Shown: positions 8,074 to 14,903 of the stretch, piece by piece
How positions within the stretch are numbered: the stretch's first letter is position 1
How the letters are laid out: each line of letters begins with the position of its first letter
Source: Promethearchaeum sp.
GTDB taxonomy: Archaea; Asgardarchaeota; Lokiarchaeia; Sigyniarchaeales; Promethearchaeaceae
Length of the DNA stretch: 24,057 nt
Direction: 5' to 3'
Assembly: GCA_030611625.1 (NCBI GenBank)
Contig: JAUWPK010000004.1
Coordinates: forward strand, 1 to 24,057
Position numbers and translations under genes: made by a program
Notes under the pieces: generated by a model
Databases searched by the model: none
The model's input: only the letters and a program-made list of their open reading frames with translations
Told to the model about the DNA's origin: nothing

Positions 8074-8688
8074 GTGTGGAAAAAATTGATCCCGCGAAAA
8101 GCTTTGGACCTGATAATACTTTCAATCTTAGATCAAAACCAAGATGGTTTAACCGGTTATGCCTTAGTGAAACAATTTAACCGGTATTTCCCGATGTCAA
8201 ACATTTCACCTGGAACTCTCTACCCAAAGCTTAGAAAACTTAGAGAATCTGGTGATATATCTGAATCTGGAAATTCAAAGACATACTCAATTACCGATAA
8301 GGGAAAAAAACGATTGACTGAAAATGGTGAAAGAATTATTCAGGATAGCATAAATTTCCTTCCAAGACTATTTAAAGCACTTGTAATTGAACCACTCCCT
8401 TTTTCCCACCAATTGAATTTCCCAAAATTTCCATTTTTCTCAGATTATCGATTTTTGGATGATATTCTATCTTCAAGTGAATTTTACTGCAAAAATAATG
8501 TATCTCAATCAGAAAAAAACTTGGATCGATTAAAGGAAAGGTTGGTAAAAGAAAAAGAAGAATTGAAAAAGCAATATGAGGTGCAAATAGAATATATTGA
8601 TAAGAAAATTGAATCGATCAATAAGATGGCTAAGAAATGTGAAGATGAAAAGAAAAATTGGAAGAAGATTGAAATTGAAGAAGAATAG
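8074..8688 (+). CDS. PadR-family transcriptional regulator with long coiled coil
   Basis: The N-terminal 85 residues are a PadR winged helix: ALDLIILSILDQNQDGLTGY, then ISPGTLYPKLRKLRESGDI as recognition helix and wing entry, and TYSITDKGKKRL. PadR proteins are dimeric DNA-binding regulators of stress or efflux genes. The usual C-terminal dimerisation helix is replaced or extended by a proline/phenylalanine-rich segment (108-135) and a long charged coiled coil (145-195) ending KKNWKKIEIEEE. The start is GTG 8074 here, but TTG 8086 fits better with GGGTGTGG as ribosome-binding site, giving 200 residues. Targets may include the downstream heat-shock gene, by proximity only. Confidence 0.88.
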   Translation: MWKKLIPRKALDLIILSILDQNQDGLTGYALVKQFNRYFPMSNISPGTLYPKLRKLRESGDISESGNSKTYSITDKGKKRLTENGERIIQDSINFLPRLFKALVIEPLPFSHQLNFPKFPFFSDYRFLDDILSSSEFYCKNNVSQSEKNLDRLKERLVKEKEELKKQYEVQIEYIDKKIESINKMAKKCEDEKKNWKKIEIEEE

Positions 8689-8706
8689 TCTGCCCAAAAA
8701 TGCAGA

Positions 8707-8719
8707 TTTTTTTTTTTTT
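8707..8719 (+). terminator. T13 run after the PadR gene
   Basis: Thirteen consecutive T residues lie 18 bases after the PadR stop. Oligo-T runs are the main intrinsic termination signal in archaea, so this likely separates PadR from the next gene. Confidence 0.55.
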
Positions 8720-8767
8720 AAAATAAATAAACATAATAAAAAACCACTTATGAAAAAAGGAGCAAAT

Positions 8768-8989
8768 ATGTCGCAGCTACAGAACCCTGCTTGGGAACCA
8801 GTTTATCAACAACCACTCGTAATGACAGAGGATTTATTGGTGATTAACATTCATAAACCGAGCGAAACTTCGCTGGAAAAGCAAGTAAAAGGACGTTCGG
8901 GCATGGCCGATCAAATAGATTTCAAATATTTTGACAATAAGCAAGAACATCTTGAGCAAAAGAAGAAGCGATACCCATTTTTTTATTGA
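8768..8989 (+). CDS. Small unknown protein, 73 residues
   Basis: ATG 8768 follows AAAAAAGGAG with about 5-6 bases spacing, an excellent ribosome-binding site. The frame gives 73 residues beginning MSQLQNPAWEPVYQQP, with a short hydrophobic stretch LLVINIH and a basic, aromatic end (KKKRYPFFY). An in-frame ATG at 8750 lies upstream of that site, and the longer open frame back to 8597 is a shadow of the PadR gene. I recognise no family. It lies 49 bases before the small heat-shock gene in the same direction and could share its transcript, so a stress-related role is possible but unproven. Confidence 0.6.
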   Translation: MSQLQNPAWEPVYQQPLVMTEDLLVINIHKPSETSLEKQVKGRSGMADQIDFKYFDNKQEHLEQKKKRYPFFY

Positions 8990-9038
8990 GAAACTACACA
9001 ACACTTATTAAAATAGAAATAGATGGAGAAACCGATAT

Positions 9039-9506
9039 ATGACAAATAGCAATTATAATTCGCACGGACCCAACCCTCATAAACACAGGAGCGGGATGCA
9101 TTTTGTTGGAGGATCTTGTGGACCAACTTTCGATCCCAATTTTATGCATATGATGATGAGTAAATGGCAAAATTACATGCCATATGATTTAGAAGAAACG
9201 AAAAATGAATACATAGTGACGATGCCATTACCTGGCTTAGAGGTAAAAAACATTGAAGTTTCAGTTAGGGGAAGTGAAATTTTAATTGAAGCTAAAAAAG
9301 AAAAAGAACAAATTGAAGAAGGCGTGGAACAACCTGTAAAACTTGAGAAACAGGCAAGTTGGATCCTAAACCGACCTATAAGTGTGAAAATTGCAGTTCA
9401 ATCGGCTATTGATCCAGAGAAAGTAAAGGCACGATTAAAGCTTGGTGTTCTGACGGTAAATTTCACAAAATTGCCAAAAACTACAATAGATATTGATGAA
9501 GAATAA
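9039..9506 (+). CDS. Small heat-shock protein (Hsp20/alpha-crystallin)
   Basis: The N-terminal arm (1-47) is rich in His, Met and Asn. The alpha-crystallin domain covers about 48-145, with YDLEETKNEYIVTMPLPGL at its start and LKLGVLTVNFTK near its end (the family's GVL-type signature). The C-terminus TTIDIDEE contains the I-X-I motif (Ile150, Ile152) that docks onto neighbouring subunits. It should be an ATP-independent holdase forming oligomers in the cytoplasm. The length of 155 residues is normal. GGAG lies about 11 bases before the ATG. The His/Met-rich arm (MHFVGG, FMHMMMSKW) is unusual and could bind metal, though that is only a suggestion. Confidence 0.93.
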   Translation: MTNSNYNSHGPNPHKHRSGMHFVGGSCGPTFDPNFMHMMMSKWQNYMPYDLEETKNEYIVTMPLPGLEVKNIEVSVRGSEILIEAKKEKEQIEEGVEQPVKLEKQASWILNRPISVKIAVQSAIDPEKVKARLKLGVLTVNFTKLPKTTIDIDEE

Positions 9507-9507
9507 G

Positions 9508-9517
9508 TTTTTTTTTT
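9508..9517 (+). terminator. T10 run after the heat-shock gene
   Basis: Ten T residues begin one base after the TAA stop, followed by a pyrimidine-rich stretch, a typical archaeal oligo-T terminator. Confidence 0.55.
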
Positions 9518-9555
9518 ACTTCTTTTCTTTGGTTTGATAAAAGATAAACTCAATA

Positions 9556-10242
9556 ATGAGAATTCATTACAAGGAGAAGATTAAATTGAAGCACTATACT
9601 GTAGTATTGTTTGATCTTGATGGTACGATAATTGATCCTAAAATCGGGCTTATAAATTCTGTGAAATTTGCACTAGATAGAATGAAAATTGAATATAACC
9701 AGACAGATACTTTTGAACGGTTCATTGGGCCACCACTAGATTACTCCTTTCAGAAGTTTTTTTCCCTCTCGGAATCGCAAGCACAAAAAGCTGTTGATTT
9801 TTACCGTATTTATTATAAGAAGAGTGGAATTGAAGAAAATCATCTCTATCCTGGAATAAAAGAATTATTTGAAGACCTTGTTAAACAGAACATTCTCCTT
9901 TATGTTGCTACAAGTAAACCTACTACATTTGCTATAGATATTCTCAATCATTATAATATTGCAAATTGTTTCGAGGAAATTGTGGGTGCTAATCTAGATT
10001 TAACTCGAACTGCGAAAAAAGAGATCATTGAATATATTCTCACAAAATACCCAAATATTGACCCAAATAATTGCATTATGATTGGAGATCGCAATTATGA
10101 TATTATTGGGGCCCATTCCAGTCAAATGGATTCAATAGGTGTACTTTATGGATATGGCTCACGCGAAGAAATGAATAAGATAAAACCTACTTATATTGCA
10201 GAAACAATAAATGATTTAAGAAAAATTTTACTATTGAAATGA
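9556..10242 (+). CDS. HAD-family phosphatase (phosphoglycolate phosphatase-like)
   Basis: This is a haloacid-dehalogenase superfamily hydrolase of the Gph type. Motif I is FDLDGT (Asp20 nucleophile, Asp22 acid/base), motif II ATSKP (Thr119, Ser120), the motif III lysine is in TAKKE (Lys154/155), and motif IV is GDRNYD (177-182). A helical cap lies between residues 30 and 100 (C1 cap). Likely substrates are small phosphorylated metabolites such as phosphoglycolate, but the exact one cannot be read from the sequence. TTG at 9586 is probably the true start: GGAG at 9573-9576 is well spaced before it, and it yields MKHYTVVLFDLDGT, the usual family N-terminus, giving 218 residues. The U32 gene follows 47 bases later. 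Confidence 0.9.
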   Translation: MRIHYKEKIKLKHYTVVLFDLDGTIIDPKIGLINSVKFALDRMKIEYNQTDTFERFIGPPLDYSFQKFFSLSESQAQKAVDFYRIYYKKSGIEENHLYPGIKELFEDLVKQNILLYVATSKPTTFAIDILNHYNIANCFEEIVGANLDLTRTAKKEIIEYILTKYPNIDPNNCIMIGDRNYDIIGAHSSQMDSIGVLYGYGSREEMNKIKPTYIAETINDLRKILLLK

Positions 10243-10289
10243 GCAGAGAAAAAATATAAAGATAAAGATAATATATTAGTGAGATAGAA

Positions 10290-11540
10290 ATGGCAATAAT
10301 CCAAAAACCCGAATTATTAGCTCCACTGAATAATTGGAAAACATTTGAATCCCAACCAAATATTCTTGATAATGCTGATGCATTCTATTTCGGATTACAA
10401 ACAAACTTTTCGATGAGAGATAGAGCAGATAATTTTGCTTTAGAAGATTTAGATAAATTGGTTAAGAAAATACATGATGCTGGAAAGAAATGTTATCTCG
10501 CCACAAATATTTTAATATATAATACGGAATTAGTTGAATTACATCAAACCATCCAGCTGGCGAAAGATTCCGGTGTTGATGCAATTATTTGCCATGATAT
10601 GGCCGCTATAATGATTGCAAAGCAAATTGGGATCCCTTTTCACATATCGACTCAAGCAAATATATCGAACAAAATATCAGCAAAATTCTTTGAAACACTG
10701 GGTGCTAAGCGAATAATTTTAGCTCGAGAGCTGGATCTTGATGATATTAAAGAAATTATAAGTGAGACTTCAATCCCTGTTGAAACTTTTGTGCATGGTG
10801 CTATGTGTACTGCTGTGAGTGGAAGATGCTATCTTTCAGCTGAATTAATGGGGAATAAACCCGAATTTTCAGCAAATCGAGGAAAATGTGTTCAACCTTG
10901 CAGGCGTTATTATACTTTATTGGGTGAAGAAGGAGAAAAAATTGATTATGAACCATTTTCAGGCATGTTTTTTAATGCAAAAGATCTTTGTATGATTGGA
11001 CATATTCCTGAATTGATAAAAGCGGGGATATCAAGTTTTAAAATTGAAGGCCGAATGCGCGATCCAATTTATGCTGCAGAAGTTGTGGCTTGTTACAGGG
11101 AAGCAATAGACAGTTATTATGACGAAACATATTCACAAGAAAAGGTAGATAACTGGCTTGAGGAACTAGCTAAAGTATTCAATCGTGGATTTCACACAGG
11201 TTTTTATTTTTCTAAACCAAAAATTGATGATATTGAGCGATCTGTAAGAGGAAATGTTTCAAAATGGCATCGCAAATGGGTTGGAAAAGTTGTTAATTAT
11301 TATCGAAAAGCCCAAGCAATTGAAATTGAATTATACAATGGGCAACTTCAAAACGGGCAAGAGCTAATAATCGAAAATAAAGCAAATTATTATTACAACT
11401 TTAGAATTACCTCGCTTAAAATGGATGATAAAACAATTGAGAAAACTCCTGTTATTGAAGGAAAAAATCATGTTTTTGTTGGGATTAAGGTTAAAAAACA
11501 AGTTCCGATTAATTCTGACGTATATTTATTTAAAGTATAA
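10290..11540 (+). CDS. Peptidase U32-family protein (TrhP/YegQ-like)
   Basis: The U32 signature is intact at residues about 165-183: ETFVHGAMC, then SGRCYLS. Further cysteines at 200 and 204 (GKCVQPC) probably complete a four-cysteine site with Cys173 and Cys180. Members once called collagenase-like peptidases include the RNA hydroxylation proteins TrhP and RlhA; related proteins bind a 4Fe-4S cluster. A TIM-barrel core precedes a C-terminal beta domain (about 325-416) as in YegQ. The most likely role is tRNA or rRNA base hydroxylation, by family inference; peptidase activity is doubtful. It may be co-transcribed with the HAD phosphatase 47 bases upstream. Confidence 0.9.
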   Translation: MAIIQKPELLAPLNNWKTFESQPNILDNADAFYFGLQTNFSMRDRADNFALEDLDKLVKKIHDAGKKCYLATNILIYNTELVELHQTIQLAKDSGVDAIICHDMAAIMIAKQIGIPFHISTQANISNKISAKFFETLGAKRIILARELDLDDIKEIISETSIPVETFVHGAMCTAVSGRCYLSAELMGNKPEFSANRGKCVQPCRRYYTLLGEEGEKIDYEPFSGMFFNAKDLCMIGHIPELIKAGISSFKIEGRMRDPIYAAEVVACYREAIDSYYDETYSQEKVDNWLEELAKVFNRGFHTGFYFSKPKIDDIERSVRGNVSKWHRKWVGKVVNYYRKAQAIEIELYNGQLQNGQELIIENKANYYYNFRITSLKMDDKTIEKTPVIEGKNHVFVGIKVKKQVPINSDVYLFKV

Positions 11541-11556
11541 TGAGAAAAAAGGGCAA

Positions 11557-11563
11557 TTTTTTT
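11557..11563 (+). terminator. Short oligo-T run after the U32 gene
   Basis: Seven T residues 16 bases after the stop, preceded by GGGCAA. This is a plausible archaeal terminator. The rest of the gap to 11811 holds an A9 run (11707-11715), which on the minus strand could terminate the convergent synthase gene; nothing else is seen. Confidence 0.35.
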
Positions 11564-11811
11564 AACTTCATCCAGTTTGCACTTTTTAGACATTGATAAT
11601 AATCATAAGCTTTATTATTTCTTGGAAAGAAAGGAAACTCTGGAAAATTCGCGATTATCGAAGAATCAAGAGTATTTCCTCAATATCCATGCATTGTTTA
11701 AAGAATAAAAAAAAAGGGATTAAAACTATTAGAATAGAGAAAAAACACCTTATAGGATGTCTTTACTGGGATTAACCCGTCATCAGCCATCAAAAGGTGT
11801 CAACAAGTGAA

Positions 11812-13002
11812 TTATGGAATTATTTCTAATTCACGACCAACTTTTGCAAAGATTTCTAACGCATCATCTACATCTTTTTCTGAGTGTGTAGCAATTATAC
11901 TGGTGCGCAATAATTCATGGCCAACAGGTACCGCAGGCATCATATATGGATTTGTATATACGCCATTATCCAGTAATCCTCGCCATAATCTAAAATTTTT
12001 TTCTAGTTCACCAACAATAATTGGTACAATCGCAGATTCACTTGGAACGGTATTAAAACCTAGAGATACTAACCCCGAACGGTAACGTTTCAATAGTTTT
12101 CGTACATTATCTCTCAAATGATCCCCCTTTTGAATTAATTCAGTGGCTTTAATGACCGACGCACATGAAGCAGGAGGCATGGAAGCACTGAAAAGAAAAC
12201 TACGCGCGGTATGTTTGACATAATTGATAACTTCCTCTGAAGCGGCAGCAAATCCTCCGATAGAAGCAAAAGATTTTGAAAAAGTTCCGGATAAAATATC
12301 AACATCGTCTTTCCCTAATCCGAAATGATTCGGAGTTCCTTCACCGTGATCTCCAAGTACCCCTGTACCATGAGCATCATCAATCATAACCTTTGTATCA
12401 TAATCATGTGCAATTTTGCATATTTCTTTCAAAGGATTCAAATCCCCTTCAATACTGAATACTCCTTCGGTTATCAGAAGTTTTCCTGCATTTTTCGGAA
12501 GTTCACTAAGAACTCGTTCTAAATCTTGAGGATCGTTATGTTTATAGATAGCTCTATTTGCCTTGGATAATCGTACTCCGTCGATAATCGAAGCATGATT
12601 TAATTCATCCGAGATTACATAATCCTTTTTAGTTGTGAGGGCTTCTACGATTCCGACATTTACTTGATAACCCGTCGTAAATGCAATAGAATCTTCATAT
12701 CCCAAGAATTTGGATAGATCAGCTTCCAGTGTGTTATGTAAATCAAGGGTGCCATTTAACAATCGGGAGCCTGTACACCCTGTTCCAAAATTGTCAATGG
12801 CATCTTTTGCAGCTTTTAACATTTCTGGATGAGAAGTCAATCCCATATAGTTATTACTCCCAAACATGATGGTTTCTTTACCTTGAATCGTCGTTCGTGG
12901 CCCAATTGTGGAACTAAATGGAACAAAATAAGGATATAGTCCCATTTGCTTGTAAGTTTGTGGGTCCGTAAATTTTCGAGCTTTTTTAAATAGATCTGTC
13001 AT
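11812..13002 (-). CDS. Alpha-oxoamine synthase, SPT/KBL/AONS type
   Basis: This is a PLP fold-type I enzyme that condenses an amino acid with an acyl-CoA with loss of CO2. Landmarks are GSNNYMGL (48-55), GTGCTGSRLLNGT (73-85), NHASI (135-139, histidine stacking on PLP), DDAHG (208-212) and TFSKSFASIGG with the Schiff-base Lys243. The N-terminal GLYPYFVPF and the C-terminal NPYMMPAVP look more like serine palmitoyltransferase-type members than like glycine C-acetyltransferase or BioF, but the substrate is not decidable by eye. A biotin or threonine-degradation role remains possible, since no bio or tdh gene is nearby to help. GGTGAT precedes the ATG by 3 bases and fixes the start. The length of 396 is standard. 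Confidence 0.92.
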   Translation of the reverse strand: MTDLFKKARKFTDPQTYKQMGLYPYFVPFSSTIGPRTTIQGKETIMFGSNNYMGLTSHPEMLKAAKDAIDNFGTGCTGSRLLNGTLDLHNTLEADLSKFLGYEDSIAFTTGYQVNVGIVEALTTKKDYVISDELNHASIIDGVRLSKANRAIYKHNDPQDLERVLSELPKNAGKLLITEGVFSIEGDLNPLKEICKIAHDYDTKVMIDDAHGTGVLGDHGEGTPNHFGLGKDDVDILSGTFSKSFASIGGFAAASEEVINYVKHTARSFLFSASMPPASCASVIKATELIQKGDHLRDNVRKLLKRYRSGLVSLGFNTVPSESAIVPIIVGELEKNFRLWRGLLDNGVYTNPYMMPAVPVGHELLRTSIIATHSEKDVDDALEIFAKVGRELEIIP

Positions 13003-13226
13003 TGTATCACCATTTTGGGCAAGAATTATTCTTAAAAAACCAAGACTGTTAAGTGTGAATCATTTTCTCCACAGCTAAATTCCTTGCCTTAACTGTCAAG
13101 TATTAGCTTATCTTTTAAAAAATTTCTGGACGCTTCGTTAAAATTCAGAAAAGGTCAAAACTATTTATTATAAGATTATTTTTCATCATCTTCGATAAAG
13201 TGTCATCTTCGATATAGATTCCATTT

Positions 13227-13640
13227 TTATATTCTAAACCAATTAGTAATGTGATCTGTCCATTTTTTCCACATAATTTGGAATTTCTCAAACTCAGATC
13301 TAACAAGCGAGTAATGGCTGAACTTTCCAACCTTAATTGCCTGAATTAAATTATTTTTTTCCAATATTCGTAAATGATGCGAAACTGCAGGTTGAGTTTT
13401 TTGAAGAATAGCCTCTAATTCACAAACACATCTATCTTTTTCTTTCAGCATATCTAATATCAAAAATCTTTCCTTATTTCCAAATGCTTCCAGATAATTA
13501 AATAAAGTAGAATTATTTTCATCTTGATAAAATTTATCTTTTAATTGTATCAAATCGTCATAAAATTTTACAGTGTCCCCAAAATTAGCACAGCCAGATA
13601 AAGTATCGATAATTCTTTTTTTCCTAATCTCATCAGTCAT
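13227..13640 (-). CDS. ArsR-family metal(loid)-responsive repressor
   Basis: The winged helix covers about residues 48-115: LEAFGNKERFLILDML, then CVCELEAI and QPAVSHHLRILEKNNLI as the recognition helix. The CVC motif (Cys71, Cys73) matches the ELCVCDL-type arsenic/antimony site of ArsR, and Cys17 near the N-terminus could be a third ligand. ArsR proteins repress until As(III), Sb(III) or another thiophilic metal binds. The gene is divergent from the ACR3-type permease and the hgc genes, with about 110 bases between them, so it probably regulates both directions. An N-terminal extension of about 45 residues precedes the HTH. A longer gap (13003-13226) lies behind it. Confidence 0.9.
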   Translation of the reverse strand: MTDEIRKKRIIDTLSGCANFGDTVKFYDDLIQLKDKFYQDENNSTLFNYLEAFGNKERFLILDMLKEKDRCVCELEAILQKTQPAVSHHLRILEKNNLIQAIKVGKFSHYSLVRSEFEKFQIMWKKWTDHITNWFRI

Positions 13641-13748
13641 TACTAAAATAACTTATCGAAACCACATAAAATTTATGCAAATATTTTCAAATAAAAAAAT
13701 TTTTATATGAATACAAATTAACGAACTTAAATAATTTATAAATATATT
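13641..13748. promoter_or_regulatory. Divergent promoter region of arsR and the acr3-hgc operon
   Basis: Toward the plus strand, TTTTTATATG at 13700-13709 is a TATA candidate about 40-60 bases before the permease starts (TTG 13749 or ATG 13764). Toward the minus strand, an AT-only segment at about 13667-13676 lies about 30 bases before the arsR ATG, implying a very short leader. Both directions would thus be within reach of one repressor. Confidence 0.45.
13665..13677. promoter_or_regulatory. Candidate ArsR operator dyad
   Basis: CATAAA-A-TTTATG is a perfect inverted repeat with 6-base arms. It overlaps the likely arsR TATA element, a position where a bound repressor would block its own promoter. 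The AT-rich background makes a chance dyad possible. Confidence 0.35.
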
Positions 13749-14855
13749 TTGGCGAGAAATCGTATGGAAAATGAAAAAAATGAAATGAAAAATGTTGCTG
13801 CTCGAAGTGTAGAGAAGACAACTAAAACTGAGGAATCAAAAAAAATTAGCTTCTTTGAAAAATTCCTTGCATTATGGGTCTTATTATGTATGGTAGTGGG
13901 TATTTCATTATCGAAATATATACCTAACATAGGTGAAACTATCGATTCATGGCAGATATCAGGAATTTCAATCCCAATTGGCATTTGTCTGTTCTTCATG
14001 ATGTATCCTGCAATGTTAAATTTGAAAGCATCAGAATTAAAGAAATTAAAAAAAAATCCAAAACCTATAATTTTAACTCTCTTTTCAAATTGGATTGTCG
14101 CGCCTATAGTAGGGGCTGTATTAGCTCGCATATTTTTGCAAGGATATGAGCAATTAGTTGTTGCTGTTATACTACTAAGTTCTTCTCCATGCACTGCGAT
14201 GGTTTTAGTTTGGGGGAGTATGGCTGAAGGAAATCAAGAGCAAAATGTAGTAAATACAAGCCTAAACACAATTACAATTTTGGTTTTATATGCTCCTATC
14301 GTTTCATTATTAACAGGTATTCAAGATATTGATATAGATAGATTATTGTTGTTTATTTCTGTATTAATTTTTATTGGAGTTCCATTGATATTAGGAATTA
14401 TCAGTAAAAAATTGCTTATTTCAAAAAAAGGTGAAGAATGGTTTAATGATAAATATCGCCCTGCAGTTGGCAAGATTTCCATTGTTGCATTACTCACGAC
14501 TTTAATAGTTCTCTTTTCATTAAATGGGAACGCTATTCTTCAGAATCCAGATCAGTTATTATTAATATCTATTCCCATTTTACTCGGTTTTGTAGTTGTT
14601 GTTGGATTTAACTTATTAATTACAAAGATATTTAAAATGGGATATAGAGAAGGAATAATTACAGTCATTATAGGATCTTCGAGCCATTTTGAAATTGCAA
14701 TTGCAACAGCTGTAGCGATATATGGGGTAGGTTCAATCGCAGCGTTAGGAACAACAATGGGGTTATTTTGGGAGGTTCCTATTATGCTGGGTTTAGTATA
14801 TTTGGGAAAATATCTGAGAAAAAAAGGTTTTTGGAAACCAAAATCAGAATCTTAA
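13749..14855 (+). CDS. acr3: ACR3-family arsenite efflux permease
   Basis: A membrane protein of about ten helices in the BASS/ACR3 superfamily. FLALWVLLCMVVGI and IPIGICLFFMMYPAMLNLK are characteristic of ACR3. LLSSSPCTAMVLVW places the conserved essential cysteine (Cys148) in helix 4, and HFEIAIATAVAIYG matches the conserved late helix with its glutamate. The family exports As(III), and sometimes Sb(III), using the proton gradient. The region after the helix-4 cysteine (GSMAEGNQEQNVVNTSLN) follows the family pattern loosely, so substrate may differ. The start is TTG 13749; ATG 13764, with GGCGAG upstream, is a good alternative and shortens a charged cytoplasmic tail that is longer than usual. 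It is first in a likely operon with the hgcA fusion 48 bases downstream. Confidence 0.9.
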   Translation: MARNRMENEKNEMKNVAARSVEKTTKTEESKKISFFEKFLALWVLLCMVVGISLSKYIPNIGETIDSWQISGISIPIGICLFFMMYPAMLNLKASELKKLKKNPKPIILTLFSNWIVAPIVGAVLARIFLQGYEQLVVAVILLSSSPCTAMVLVWGSMAEGNQEQNVVNTSLNTITILVLYAPIVSLLTGIQDIDIDRLLLFISVLIFIGVPLILGIISKKLLISKKGEEWFNDKYRPAVGKISIVALLTTLIVLFSLNGNAILQNPDQLLLISIPILLGFVVVVGFNLLITKIFKMGYREGIITVIIGSSSHFEIAIATAVAIYGVGSIAALGTTMGLFWEVPIMLGLVYLGKYLRKKGFWKPKSES

Positions 14856-14903
14856 TCAGAATAAGTTAAAAGAAATATAAAAAAGAAGAAAGAGAGATAT
14901 AAA

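Noticed and set aside
8007..8180. ATG-started frame of about 57 codons overlapping the PadR start
   Set aside because: It is out of phase with PadR, has low-complexity lysine composition and no family resemblance; the PadR frame is clearly the coding one.
8597..8767. Upstream extension of the 73-residue gene
   Set aside because: It lies almost wholly inside the PadR coding sequence in another frame, crosses a T13 run, and the good GGAG site selects ATG 8768.
11593..11775. 60-codon frame between the U32 and synthase genes
   Set aside because: TTG start with no ribosome-binding site, Ile/Lys-rich composition expected from AT-rich noncoding DNA.
13145..13330. Minus-strand frame overlapping the end of arsR
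   Set aside because: I considered a frameshifted ArsR C-terminus, but the in-frame ArsR already has a normal length for the family and the extra frame shows no recognisable domain.
13736..14194. Long minus-strand frame inside the ACR3 gene
   Set aside because: It is antisense to strongly conserved transporter sequence; the residues look like a reverse-strand shadow of hydrophobic codons.
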